Source: Bacteroidota bacterium (GTDB taxonomy: Bacteria; Bacteroidota; Bacteroidia; Flavobacteriales_D; Sanyastnellaceae). Taken from it: 64,000 bases of DNA. Within the stretch, counting starts at the first letter, position 1. Each line of letters begins with the position of its first letter. Below are positions 1 through 8,670 of this stretch, piece after piece. The translations under genes were made by a program, and so were the position numbers. The notes beneath the pieces are model-generated. The model made no database searches. It was not told the DNA's origin and saw only the letters and a program-made list of their open reading frames with translations. The DNA lies in the NCBI GenBank assembly GCA_027619225.1, contig JAQCFW010000001.1, forward strand, positions 62,001-126,000, written 5' to 3'.

Positions 1-1
1 A

Positions 2-478
2 GGGACAGATAGAGTTGCAAATGCCTTTGCGATACAAGATGGTGTAATTGAAGAGGCTCTTACATGTAATGCTTGGCTAATTGTCGATGTTGGGACATGT
101 GTTACGTTTGATTTAGTCGTAGATGGAACTCACTTAGGAGGAGCTATATCTCCAGGTATTTCTTTGAGGCTTGATTCTATGAGAATCGGAACTGCAGCCT
201 TGAAGGAGGTGAAGAAGGATGTCTGGAATAAAAAGGCACCTTTTAAAGGTGAAACCACTGGATTATCATCGGAAGAAGCTCAAATTAAAGGTGCTGCAGA
301 CGGAATTAGCGCAGAAATAATAGGAAGATGGCAGTTGTTAAGAGAGCAGTATAGCGGGATTGGGGTTATTTTAACAGGAGGTGATAGTTCATTTTTGGAA
401 CTCGGCCGAGTAGAGCCGAAATTCGCAGATTCAAATTTGACCCTCAAAGGGTATTATGCATTATTTCCACATATTTAA
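2..478 (+). CDS. coaX: Type III pantothenate kinase, C-terminal part (cut by window edge)
   Basis: Phosphorylates pantothenate with ATP, the first step of coenzyme A synthesis in the cytoplasm. The reading frame is open from base 2, so the N-terminus lies outside the window; 158 residues remain. Visible family marks are GTDR at the very start, the actin-fold phosphate-binding stretch DVGTCVTFD near residue 30, the GGAISPG loop near residue 47 and the late LTGGDSS motif. These fit the CoaX (type III) family and not CoaA or CoaW. It ends 8 bp before the next gene and is probably co-transcribed with the envelope genes that follow. Confidence 0.93.
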   Translation, partial: GTDRVANAFAIQDGVIEEALTCNAWLIVDVGTCVTFDLVVDGTHLGGAISPGISLRLDSMRIGTAALKEVKKDVWNKKAPFKGETTGLSSEEAQIKGAADGISAEIIGRWQLLREQYSGIGVILTGGDSSFLELGRVEPKFADSNLTLKGYYALFPHI

Positions 479-486
479 GAGTCAAA

Positions 487-1917
487 ATGATTAACGTAAA
501 CAAATGCATTGTTGCGATGGCTCTTTTGTGTGCTTTTGCATTCGGAGATGTTGCAGCTCAAGAAACTGAGCCATCACCATGGTCTAGGTTTGGAATGGGG
601 CTTACAATTCCGACTTTATCATCTCCCCAACTCATGATGGGAGGAGTAAGTTCACCCATTATTGACGGATATGTAATTAACCCTGACCAACCAGCTTCGG
701 CGGCCAGCTGTGTGTCCACAATGTTCCAGTCTTCAATTCACCTAAATCGCTCTAACATGTCAGAAGGTGACTCTACTGAATCTGTTAATTACGGATCACC
801 TGGTGGCATAAATCTCGTTGTGAAGAAACCGGGAGGTTCTTCAGCTATAATGATGGGAGTGATTCCTTATTCATCTAAAGGATATAGTGTTTCAAGAACA
901 GTTGAAACTGACACGCTTATGGGAAATTACAGCGAAAGCTACACAGGATCTGGTGGCACGGCAAAAAGCTATTTAGGTTATGCTCGCTCTTTTAAGGGTA
1001 AAAAATGGCTTCCAGCTGGGAATTCTGACAGTGTACTTGTCGGAAATCGAGCTGTTTCTTTAGGTGCTCAGGTTAGTCTTCTATTTGGGGAAGTCATCTC
1101 AACAAGTCGATTGAATATTGAAGATGTGACTTACCTCGACAATCGTACAAGATCATCTATGAAACATCGATCCCTTGGTGGATTGTTAGGAATTCAGGCT
1201 TTCCAACTCTTGTGGGCTAACTATGATAGCGAAAGGAATTTTAAAGGAAGTGCAAGTCTATATTTAGGTGCTACTTACGCTCCGGGAGTAAACCTTTTTA
1301 CTGACTATGAAAAAACCGTTGAAACAGTTCAGTTTTTAAATAATGTTGAAACTGTCATTGACACAGCTTCTTACACAAGTCTACTTGATGCTAAAGGACG
1401 GATGCCGTCTAAATATTCGATAGGTGGAGCTATCGTTTTTGAAAATTCAAATGGCCGAAGAGTCTTACTCGCAGCTGATTTCATGGAAGAAGATTGGACT
1501 GTAGTCTCTGATTCTTTTAATGAAATTGACATCCTAGAGGGGGACGCAACATGGGCCGTAGCGTCTCGTTCGTCTATAGGGTTCACGGTAAAGCCCAGAA
1601 CAGATAGAAGCAACAATAATATTTTATCTCGTTCTACTTTTAAAGCTGGGTATGCATTGGATCTATATCCTATTTCTTTTAAAGGAAACCAACTACGAGG
1701 TTGGAGAGCCTCTGCGGGAGCAACTATACCGTTAGAAGGAAGCAGGTCTACTAGCAAAGTCCACTTTGGGGTTGAAATGGGACATCGTGGAGTCGGGATT
1801 GATGATGGCACAGTTTTCGATGAGTCTCTTCAAGAATCACTATTTAGCATGCAGTTGGGAGTAACATTAGCTCCATTTTTTAAAAATCTTTGGCTTACGC
1901 CTAAACTTTACGATTGA
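487..1917 (+). CDS. Outer-membrane beta-barrel protein of the coaX-lptC locus, function unknown
   Basis: 476 residues with an N-terminal signal peptide: a hydrophobic run around residues 8-24 ending in VAAQ. The rest alternates polar and hydrophobic residues, is rich in Gly/Ser/Tyr and has repeated GxxL/SxG strands typical of a beta barrel; there is no soluble catalytic motif. Proteins of this kind follow coaX in many Bacteroidota, but I know of no assigned function. It sits between coaX and a TPR protein followed by LptC, which suggests a role in outer-membrane structure or biogenesis (inference). The start ATG at 487 follows the coaX stop by 8 bp. Confidence 0.75.
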   Translation: MINVNKCIVAMALLCAFAFGDVAAQETEPSPWSRFGMGLTIPTLSSPQLMMGGVSSPIIDGYVINPDQPASAASCVSTMFQSSIHLNRSNMSEGDSTESVNYGSPGGINLVVKKPGGSSAIMMGVIPYSSKGYSVSRTVETDTLMGNYSESYTGSGGTAKSYLGYARSFKGKKWLPAGNSDSVLVGNRAVSLGAQVSLLFGEVISTSRLNIEDVTYLDNRTRSSMKHRSLGGLLGIQAFQLLWANYDSERNFKGSASLYLGATYAPGVNLFTDYEKTVETVQFLNNVETVIDTASYTSLLDAKGRMPSKYSIGGAIVFENSNGRRVLLAADFMEEDWTVVSDSFNEIDILEGDATWAVASRSSIGFTVKPRTDRSNNNILSRSTFKAGYALDLYPISFKGNQLRGWRASAGATIPLEGSRSTSKVHFGVEMGHRGVGIDDGTVFDESLQESLFSMQLGVTLAPFFKNLWLTPKLYD

Positions 1918-1925
1918 TTAACCTC

Positions 1926-3326
1926 ATGAATACAATTAAAAATATTTTTATTATCCTTGTTGTGGCTTTACCCACAAGCTTTTTAGCACAGAATGGCAAC
2001 AAATACGGAGAAACTGAGAATGAGCAGATTCTGTGTAAAGAGGCGCTAAGTGTTTACAAGAGTTATAACAAGCAAAAGAATTATTCAGAAGCTTATCAGC
2101 AATGGGAGAAGGCTTGTGATTTATGCCCAGATAGTGTTCAGGAATCTCTATACTCGCATGGTGCTCTATTCTTAAAGAACGAAATCAAGGATGCTGACAA
2201 GGTTGGTGATGAAACACGTAAGGCTGTCCTAATAGATAGTTTAATGTGGGTTTATGATATGCGAATGGAACTTTTCCCTTCTACAACTAAAAATCCCAAG
2301 AACAGATGTCATGTTTTAGGGCGGGCTGCATCAGACTTCTACAAATTTAACAAGGATTCTGCTGAGGTTGCTTTTGAGATGTTTAAAGAAAGCATTGAGT
2401 GCCTTGAAGCTAAGAGTTCTCCATCCGTATTAAGTGGCTATTATGTAACTTCTTTCTATACAATGAAAGCCATTAATAAGGTTGATAAAGTGGCTGGATT
2501 AGCCAGGAAAGCTGGAATGCTAACTGACTATCTTATGTTAATGGAGTACTGTAATACAGCAATTGCAGTTGAAGAGGAAGCTGGAAAAGAAGAGGACCTA
2601 CAAGGGTACGCTATGGCCAAAGCCAATATTGAAAAAACATTCATTGCCATTGCTCAATGTGATGATATGGTTCCTGTGTTACAGGCAAGTGTTGAATCTG
2701 ACCCTGACAACTTCGAATTAAAGAAAAAAGTTCTCAGCCTACTCACAAACAGAGAATGTACTGAAAACGAACTGTTTCTACCTGTCGCTACTGCCATTTA
2801 CGATCAAGAACCTAGCGCCAAAGCTGCTTATGCAATCGGAATGAGCTACGCAAAGCTATCTAAGTTAATTGAGAGTTTCGATTACATGGAGGAGGCTGTA
2901 TCTCGTTGTGACAGCTGTCCCGAACAGGCTACTTACTTACTTAAAACAGGCCAAATCGCAAGCGCACTAAACAAATCAAATACAGCCCGTCGCTATGCGA
3001 ATCAACTTCTTGCACTTGAGCCTGACAACGCTGATGCAATTATGCTTATCGGCGATGCTATTGCAAGTGCATCGAACTCTTGTAATGACGGAGCTCTTGG
3101 AAAACGGTCAGTGTATTGGGTTGCGCATGATTACTATAGCCGTGCAAAGAAAATGAACCCTGAACTTGCTGAAAAAGCAGACAAAAGGATGGGTAAAGTA
3201 TCTAAACAATATCCAACAATAGACGAAGTCTTTTCATTAGGTCTTCAAGCAGGCGGAATGTTTACTGTGAAAGATGTTGCAGGTTGTCCATGCTCAGGAG
3301 AGAGTACGATAATTAGAGTACGTTAA
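1926..3326 (+). CDS. Secreted tetratricopeptide-repeat protein
   Basis: 466 residues from the ATG at 1926. An in-frame TTG lies four codons upstream but would overlap the previous gene. The N-terminus is a signal peptide (MNTIKN, then a hydrophobic stretch ending in FLAQ). The body is alpha-helical with TPR-like units, for example EAYQQWEKACDLCPD near residue 55 and DNFELKKKVLSLL in the middle, and ends with LEPDNADAIMLIGDAI-type repeats. Several Cys residues occur in the repeats. No enzymatic motif is seen; a periplasmic scaffold is likely. Its stop overlaps the lptC start by one base (TAATG), so translation is probably coupled. It is conserved in position next to lptC in related genomes as far as I know. 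Confidence 0.8.
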   Translation: MNTIKNIFIILVVALPTSFLAQNGNKYGETENEQILCKEALSVYKSYNKQKNYSEAYQQWEKACDLCPDSVQESLYSHGALFLKNEIKDADKVGDETRKAVLIDSLMWVYDMRMELFPSTTKNPKNRCHVLGRAASDFYKFNKDSAEVAFEMFKESIECLEAKSSPSVLSGYYVTSFYTMKAINKVDKVAGLARKAGMLTDYLMLMEYCNTAIAVEEEAGKEEDLQGYAMAKANIEKTFIAIAQCDDMVPVLQASVESDPDNFELKKKVLSLLTNRECTENELFLPVATAIYDQEPSAKAAYAIGMSYAKLSKLIESFDYMEEAVSRCDSCPEQATYLLKTGQIASALNKSNTARRYANQLLALEPDNADAIMLIGDAIASASNSCNDGALGKRSVYWVAHDYYSRAKKMNPELAEKADKRMGKVSKQYPTIDEVFSLGLQAGGMFTVKDVAGCPCSGESTIIRVR

Positions 3327-3907
3327 TGGCTTGCACTCCCCGTTTTAAAATTTTTCTACTTTGCTGTGTTTTCATGGTAGAAATAGGATGCGATATGCAG
3401 GATAATAGCAATGATGTGGGTGATCAACAAGCTGAGAACACAGAAGTTAACACAGGTGACGAGTTAGATGAATCACTTTCAATTCAAGTAATTATTGATG
3501 GTTCGTTTCAATATTCTGAAAAAGGTGAAGTTCGGAATATATTAGAAGCTGGGAAATTGGAACGGTTTGAAAACAATGACATCTGGCAGGTTGACGATGG
3601 GTTTACACTATATATAGAAGGAGATGAAAGTACAAATCGAGCACAATTAAGTGGCGGGCGAGGGACGTATGATTCTAAGACAGGGCATCTAATTGCGCGT
3701 GACGGGGTATTACTCGTCAACAGCGAAGGAGACAAGCTTAAGACTGAATATCTAGTTTGGTCTCACGACTCAGACAAAGTTCACACGAATAGATCAGTGA
3801 GCGTGGAGACGGCAACTGGTGTGCTTTTCGGAAAGGGATTAGAAGCGGATGGCAGTTTTGAGAATTATAAAATACTCGAGCCAACAGGTTCTTTCGACTT
3901 ACCTTAA
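3326..3907 (+). CDS. lptC: LPS export ABC transporter periplasmic protein LptC
   Basis: LptC anchors the periplasmic LptA bridge to the LptB2FG transporter and passes lipopolysaccharide from the inner membrane. The 193-residue protein has a hydrophobic N-terminus ending at a Cys near residue 22. This could be a lipoprotein site, although the lipobox is poor because Glu is at -3. The C-terminal part carries marks seen in Bacteroidota LptC: GGRGTYD followed by TEYLVWSHDSDKVHT near residues 140-152, then GVLFGKGLEADGSFENYKI. It overlaps the TPR gene by one base and is followed 14 bp later by a small membrane protein. The cognate ATPase LptB is also in this window at 34.8 kb. Confidence 0.85.
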   Translation: MACTPRFKIFLLCCVFMVEIGCDMQDNSNDVGDQQAENTEVNTGDELDESLSIQVIIDGSFQYSEKGEVRNILEAGKLERFENNDIWQVDDGFTLYIEGDESTNRAQLSGGRGTYDSKTGHLIARDGVLLVNSEGDKLKTEYLVWSHDSDKVHTNRSVSVETATGVLFGKGLEADGSFENYKILEPTGSFDLP

Positions 3908-3921
3908 CTATCTTTAAAAGA

Positions 3922-4155
3922 ATGGAGCCTAAAAAAGTTTTATCAGTTACACGTGCCGCAGAAAAATTTTGGCTGTTTGCTGCAATTTCAGCGATACTTG
4001 TAACATGTTATTTTATGTATTCTGAAGGTTGGGAAAAGAATAAATTTATGCCTTTAATCCCTGCGCTTACAGTTTTATGGTATTTTATTAGACGTACATT
4101 TAGAAAAAGATTGGAGCTCGATTTAGATGAATCCAGCAAACAAAACAACCAATAA
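3922..4155 (+). CDS. Small membrane protein with two transmembrane segments
   Basis: 77 residues: a short basic N-terminus (MEPKKVLSVTRAAEKF), two hydrophobic segments around residues 16-33 and 42-58, then the basic run RRTFRKR and an acidic tail. No catalytic residues are recognisable. A small protein of this size and topology lies between lptC and the CorC/HlyC-type gene in many Flavobacteriia, so I consider it a real conserved gene of unknown function. Spacing to both neighbours is short (14 and 5 bp), which places it in the same transcript. A helper role for LptC or the CNNM-type protein is only inference. Confidence 0.75.
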   Translation: MEPKKVLSVTRAAEKFWLFAAISAILVTCYFMYSEGWEKNKFMPLIPALTVLWYFIRRTFRKRLELDLDESSKQNNQ

Positions 4156-4160
4156 CAACA

Positions 4161-5438
4161 ATGGACCCTGACCCCTCCAGTTCGATATTAATAATACTTA
4201 TTTCGCTTGCCGCTTCCGCATTTTTTTCCGGAATGGAAATGGCGTTTGTTTCTGCCAATCGCCTACAAGTTGAGCTTGACGCCGATCAAGGTTGGCGCGG
4301 CAAACTTGTGTCAAACTTTGTCAAAAGGCCTCAACTCTTTATTTCAGTTATGTTGGTGGGAAACAACATTGCACTTGTTGTTTGTGGTATGTGGTCTGGA
4401 GCTTTAATCAGTGGGCTTTTATTCAATACAAACGATTGGCTAGAAGCATCTTCTCCTATTTTGGCTCTTTCAGTCCAAACTATTTTAACAACCATTATTG
4501 TAATTGTAACTGCCGAATTTATTCCCAAATCATTTTTCCACAGAGACCCAACTCTTTGGTTAAATCGATTCAGCCTCCCGCTTTCAATTGTTATTTTAAT
4601 ATTGGCCTTGCCAGCGCTTGCAGTTATGGGACTCAGCCTCATTTTCTTATTCCCCTTTGTGACCAATAGGATTGAAGCTAATAACAGGGGGTTTGGCTCT
4701 ACAGATTTAGATCATTTCCTTGAATCCGCCAGTGACAAGATGATTCCTGAACAAGAGCTTGAGCACGAACTTGAAATTTTAAAGAATGCGATACGATTGA
4801 GCTCTGTTCAAGCTCGAGATTGCCTAGTACCTCGAAATGAGGTTGTCGCAGTTTCTAAAGACACTTCAATAGATGAAATACGAGATCTTTTTACATCAAC
4901 TGGACTCTCTAAAATCGTAATCTACGAAGGGGATATTGACAACATTATAGGATATTGTCATGTAAAAGATTTATTCAGCCTACCTGAGTCAATTGAAAAA
5001 GTTGTGCTTCCTACATTCTACATCCCAGAGCCAATGGCCGGTGATGTGTTGTTGAAACAGTTTATGCTTCGCCGGAGATATTTAGCTGTTGTACTTGATG
5101 AATTTGGTGGTACTGCTGGCATCTTAACAATGGAAGATATTATAGAGGAATTACTTGGTGAAATCGAAGACGAACACGATGTAGATATCTTAACTGAGGA
5201 AGAAATTGGAAACAATACGTGGCTATTGTCAGCTCGACATGAGGTAGAACATCTGAACGAAAAATTTAATTTAAACCTGCCACTTGATGAAGCCTACGAA
5301 ACCCTAGGAGGCCTTATTTTACATATGATTGCAACGCTCCCAGAAGAAGGTGTTGTCATCAATATTAGCGATTGTAAAATCACTGTTAAAAAGGTCGAGG
5401 CAACAAGAATAAACGTAGTTGAGTTACAATTACTTTGA
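4161..5438 (+). CDS. Hemolysin/CorC family membrane protein (CNNM domain, CBS pair, CorC-HlyC domain)
   Basis: 425 residues in the order CNNM/DUF21 transmembrane domain (about 1-180, starting with FFSGMEMAFVSANRLQVE), two CBS domains (about 205-330, with ARDCLVPRNEV and DEFGGTAGILTMEDIIEELLG) and a C-terminal CorC_HlyC domain (about 350-425, with EAYETLGGLIL). Family members are linked to magnesium or other divalent cation transport; the old hemolysin name is mostly historical. It closes the lptC cluster and is followed after 50 bp by the foldase gene, which has its own promoter-like box. Confidence 0.9.
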   Translation: MDPDPSSSILIILISLAASAFFSGMEMAFVSANRLQVELDADQGWRGKLVSNFVKRPQLFISVMLVGNNIALVVCGMWSGALISGLLFNTNDWLEASSPILALSVQTILTTIIVIVTAEFIPKSFFHRDPTLWLNRFSLPLSIVILILALPALAVMGLSLIFLFPFVTNRIEANNRGFGSTDLDHFLESASDKMIPEQELEHELEILKNAIRLSSVQARDCLVPRNEVVAVSKDTSIDEIRDLFTSTGLSKIVIYEGDIDNIIGYCHVKDLFSLPESIEKVVLPTFYIPEPMAGDVLLKQFMLRRRYLAVVLDEFGGTAGILTMEDIIEELLGEIEDEHDVDILTEEEIGNNTWLLSARHEVEHLNEKFNLNLPLDEAYETLGGLILHMIATLPEEGVVINISDCKITVKKVEATRINVVELQLL

Positions 5439-5461
5439 GTGGCTCTAATTTGTTATCTTCG
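5434..5461 (+). promoter_or_regulatory. Bacteroidota-type promoter of the PpiD/SurA-like gene
   Basis: TTTG at 5434-5437 (-33-like) and TATCTTCG at 5454-5461 (-7 box, one mismatch to TAnnTTTG), 16 bp apart. The ATG follows 27 bp later. The first element overlaps the end of the upstream gene. Confidence 0.4.
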
Positions 5462-5488
5462 CGCACCTGATATAAAAATGTCTTTACT

Positions 5489-7540
5489 ATGGCTATGATT
5501 GAAAATATTCGCAACCGTCAAGGGTTGCTAATGGTGTTCTTAGGAATTGGTATGCTTGGATTCTTAGTGCCGTTTGATGCGGTTCTCGCTTTAATGGGGC
5601 AAGGAGCTGCTACTGAAGTCGGGTCCGTTGACGGGGCGAGTATTACAGGTCAAGAATATCAAATTGCAGTTCAGCAGCGCAGAAGTTTAGGTTTCTCTGG
5701 TGATCAACTACAAGACGAGGTTTGGCAAGACATTACATCTGCGATGTATATGGATGATGTGTTTTCTGAAATTGGCATGACTGTTTCTGACAAAGAATAT
5801 CAGGAACTGCTATTTGGAGATATCGCCTCTCCTTATATGTCTCGTGCTTTTTACAGCAACGGAGATAACAAAAGAACTTGGGTTCAGAATTTTCAGAATA
5901 TGCTTACCTCACCTCAGGGTAAAGCTAATTTTATGAATTACAAGCGTGTTATTATTTCTAAGCGTAAAAAAGAAAAATTCGAATCTCTTGTTCAAGCTGG
6001 AGCGTATACTTCAGAACTTGAAGGTAAATTTGATTACATCCACACAGAGCGCACTGCCAAGTTTAAATATGTTGTTAAACTCTTTAACACTATTGCTGAC
6101 AGCGCTGTAGAGGTAAGTAAGCGAGACATTCAAGCATTCTATGCTTCTCACAAAGATGAGAAGAAATACAATCAAACAGAAGGTAGAGATATTACAATTG
6201 TTAAGATTCCAGTTGGAGCATCTGAAGGAGATGTTGCGTCTATTAATACAGAACTAAATATTTTAGCAAGTGGTTGGACGTCTGCTGAAGACGCAGCTGC
6301 GTTTGCCAAAGAAAACGGAGCTAACAATCCAATTCGTACTATTAGATTTGCTGATGTCGAGACGGACATTACAGAATCAACTTTCTTTGATGTCAATGTT
6401 GGAACAGTTGTAGGGCCATACCAAAAAGGTGAGTCTGTTATTCTTGCAAACGTCCTAAGCCGAACAATGGTTCCAGACACTGCCGCGAAGGTTAGACACA
6501 TTCTTCTCCAAGCTAAAGACGTTAAGGATGCAAGTGAAATGGCTGTTCTAAATTCTAAGGGTGACAGCTTGGTAAGACTGTTAAAAAATGGTGCTGACTT
6601 TACAGATTTAGCTTCGCGCTTTTCTGATGATCCTGGTTCTAAGACAAACGGAGGAGTATATGACTTTTTTCCAAAAGGAAGAATGGTGAAGGAGTTTAAT
6701 GATTTCAGCTTTAACAAACGTATAGGTACAATTGGCTCAGTTGAAACAAACTACGGAATACACGTTATCGAAGTGTTAGATCGTCGTAAACAAGTAGAAG
6801 AAGTTGAAGTTGCGATGATTGTTCGCTCATTGGACGCATCCGATAAGACAAAGCGTGATGCTTATGCCGACGCGAATGAATTTGCAATTGAGTCAACTGA
6901 CCAAGAATCTCTTATTGCCTCAGCTAAAGATGCTGGTTACACGTCAAGTGATATTAAAAACGTAATTCGCAAAGCAACGTCTCTTGCTGGATTACTTGAC
7001 GCAACTGAACTTGTGAATTGGTCATACGGTGCAGAGATAGGTGATATAAGTCAACCGATTCTAATTGACGACAATTACGTTGTTGCAATTCTTACTCTTT
7101 CAAAAGAAGAAGGTGTCCCAGCGTTTGAAGATGTGGAAGACAAGATGATATCAGGAGCTACTCAATTGGCAAAAGGCAAATACTACGCATCCTTAATGGA
7201 TGGAGATAACCTTGATGAGGTTGCAAGTGCTGTTAATGCCATTGTGAAAACTGCTCAAAATGTGAGCCTAAATAAGGCGACGATAGCTGGTAGTGGGGCT
7301 TCAGCAGAACATGAGGTTGCTGGGTTCGCCTTTTCTATTCCTGTGGGAGAGATGTCAAATGCGATTATAGGAAATCATGGGGTTTGGGTTATCGCTCCTG
7401 AGAGCATAACTGAACCTGAAGAGAAAACTAATTTCCTGACTGAGCAAAGTGCATTAGCAACTAAAGCACGTTCGGGATTATCTCTTGCGATTACTAATTC
7501 TATCCGTGACGAGTCAAACGTTACTGATAACCGCAACTAA
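5489..7540 (+). CDS. Membrane-anchored peptidyl-prolyl isomerase/foldase (PpiD/SurA-like)
   Basis: 683 residues. A single N-terminal membrane anchor lies around residues 12-36 after a short cytoplasmic MAMIENIRNRQG; this layout is typical of PpiD. Next comes a SurA_N-like region (VDGASITGQEYQIAVQQRR), then a parvulin PPIase domain at about 335-440 with VRHILLQAKD, ADFTDLASRFSDDPGSK and NYGIHVIEVLDRR. A second, degenerate parvulin-like segment follows. It probably helps fold secreted and outer-membrane proteins at the periplasmic face of the inner membrane. It lies directly after the LptC/CorC cluster, which suits an envelope role. Confidence 0.88.
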   Translation: MAMIENIRNRQGLLMVFLGIGMLGFLVPFDAVLALMGQGAATEVGSVDGASITGQEYQIAVQQRRSLGFSGDQLQDEVWQDITSAMYMDDVFSEIGMTVSDKEYQELLFGDIASPYMSRAFYSNGDNKRTWVQNFQNMLTSPQGKANFMNYKRVIISKRKKEKFESLVQAGAYTSELEGKFDYIHTERTAKFKYVVKLFNTIADSAVEVSKRDIQAFYASHKDEKKYNQTEGRDITIVKIPVGASEGDVASINTELNILASGWTSAEDAAAFAKENGANNPIRTIRFADVETDITESTFFDVNVGTVVGPYQKGESVILANVLSRTMVPDTAAKVRHILLQAKDVKDASEMAVLNSKGDSLVRLLKNGADFTDLASRFSDDPGSKTNGGVYDFFPKGRMVKEFNDFSFNKRIGTIGSVETNYGIHVIEVLDRRKQVEEVEVAMIVRSLDASDKTKRDAYADANEFAIESTDQESLIASAKDAGYTSSDIKNVIRKATSLAGLLDATELVNWSYGAEIGDISQPILIDDNYVVAILTLSKEEGVPAFEDVEDKMISGATQLAKGKYYASLMDGDNLDEVASAVNAIVKTAQNVSLNKATIAGSGASAEHEVAGFAFSIPVGEMSNAIIGNHGVWVIAPESITEPEEKTNFLTEQSALATKARSGLSLAITNSIRDESNVTDNRN

Positions 7541-7691
7541 AAAACAAGGTTCTTCATTTAACTCAAAAAGCCACCTACTCCACAACATAAGTGACGGTAG
7601 TCTTGAGGTAAAGTTTTTTTGTCAAAGATTATGTATTCAAACTGCATTGATTGCACCTCACAAAGGAATCGCGTCTTATCTTGACGCCGCA

Positions 7692-8636
7692 ATGGAAAAA
7701 CATTTAGTTATTGGAGCTTCAGGCCAACTCGGAATTGAGCTAATTACAGGTATGCAAGCCAGGTATGGTGTTAATGCAGTGGTCGCTTGTGACATTATGA
7801 AATCAAATGACAAAGGTGTAAATAAGAGTAAATTTATTTCACTCGACGCAACTGATATCAATTCTGTGAGAAAAACCCTTAAGACAGGCGAGTTTACTCA
7901 TGTATATCATTTGGTCGCGATGCTCTCGGCAAAGGGGGAGAAAAACCCTATTGCCGGTTGGGATTTAAATATGAAATCGCTTTTAAACGTATTGGAATGT
8001 GCTAAAGAAGGATTGGTGAAAAAGGTTTTTTGGCCAAGTTCAATAGCTGTTTTTGGACCAACTGCCCCTAAGATAAAAACGTCCCAAAATACTTTTTGCG
8101 ACCCCACAACTGTTTATGGCGTTTCTAAAGTTGCCGGAGAATTGTGGGCTAAATACTATTTTGAGCACTACGGAGTTGACGTAAGAAGTGTCAGGTATCC
8201 TGGACTTATCGGTCACCGGTCTCAACCTGGAGGTGGCACAACGGACTATGCTGTTGAGGCTTTTTATTGTGCATTAGAGCGTAAACCCTTTGTTTGCTAT
8301 TTAGACAAAAATGAAGTTCTTCCAATGATGCATATGGATGATGCTGTGAGGGCAACACTTGATCTTATGGAAGCTCCTTTAGAAAATATCAAAACGCGTA
8401 CTTCTTACAATCTTTCTGGCTGTTCATTCTCACCTTCTGAATTAAATCACGAACTTTCTAAGTTTGTGAGTGATTTTAACACCGAATACAATCCGGATTA
8501 CAGACAAAAAATAGCGGCCTCTTGGCCAGACAGTATTGACGATTCTGAGGCGAGAAAAGATTGGGGATGGGAACCTGAATTCAGCACTTCTAAGCTTGTG
8601 AAGCAAATGCTAGATGGGTTAAAATCTATCGTTTAG
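7692..8636 (+). CDS. L-threonine 3-dehydrogenase, short-chain (UDP-galactose epimerase-like) type
   Basis: Oxidises L-threonine to 2-amino-3-oxobutyrate with NAD+. The ATG at 7692 (MEKHLVIGASGQLG) starts exactly at the Rossmann glycine motif GASGQLG. Longer versions of the frame run back into the end of the previous gene without any coding sense. The 314 residues include the active-site Ser region WPSSIAVFGP and catalytic YGVSK (Tyr/Lys near 140-145). PGGGTTDYAVEAFYCAL and LPMMHMDDAVRATLDLM match the epimerase-like threonine dehydrogenases described from Flavobacterium frigidimaris. A sugar epimerase is the alternative, but those two motifs favour the threonine enzyme. A weak TATCTTGA box lies at 7677-7684, with TTG 23 bp upstream. 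Confidence 0.85.
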   Translation: MEKHLVIGASGQLGIELITGMQARYGVNAVVACDIMKSNDKGVNKSKFISLDATDINSVRKTLKTGEFTHVYHLVAMLSAKGEKNPIAGWDLNMKSLLNVLECAKEGLVKKVFWPSSIAVFGPTAPKIKTSQNTFCDPTTVYGVSKVAGELWAKYYFEHYGVDVRSVRYPGLIGHRSQPGGGTTDYAVEAFYCALERKPFVCYLDKNEVLPMMHMDDAVRATLDLMEAPLENIKTRTSYNLSGCSFSPSELNHELSKFVSDFNTEYNPDYRQKIAASWPDSIDDSEARKDWGWEPEFSTSKLVKQMLDGLKSIV

Positions 8637-8641
8637 TTTTG
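8634..8641 (+). promoter_or_regulatory. -7 promoter box upstream of cysS
   Basis: TAGTTTTG fits TAnnTTTG exactly and overlaps the stop codon of the threonine dehydrogenase gene. The cysS ATG is 29 bp downstream. I see no good -33 TTG at normal spacing, so this is tentative. Confidence 0.35.
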
Positions 8642-8670
8642 TAAAGTTACAAGGATTAAAGAGACAACAA

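Noticed and set aside
7485-7691. Longer N-terminus for the threonine dehydrogenase
   Set aside because: It would overlap the end of the foldase gene and precede the Rossmann motif by 69 residues with no family sense; the ATG at 7692 fits.
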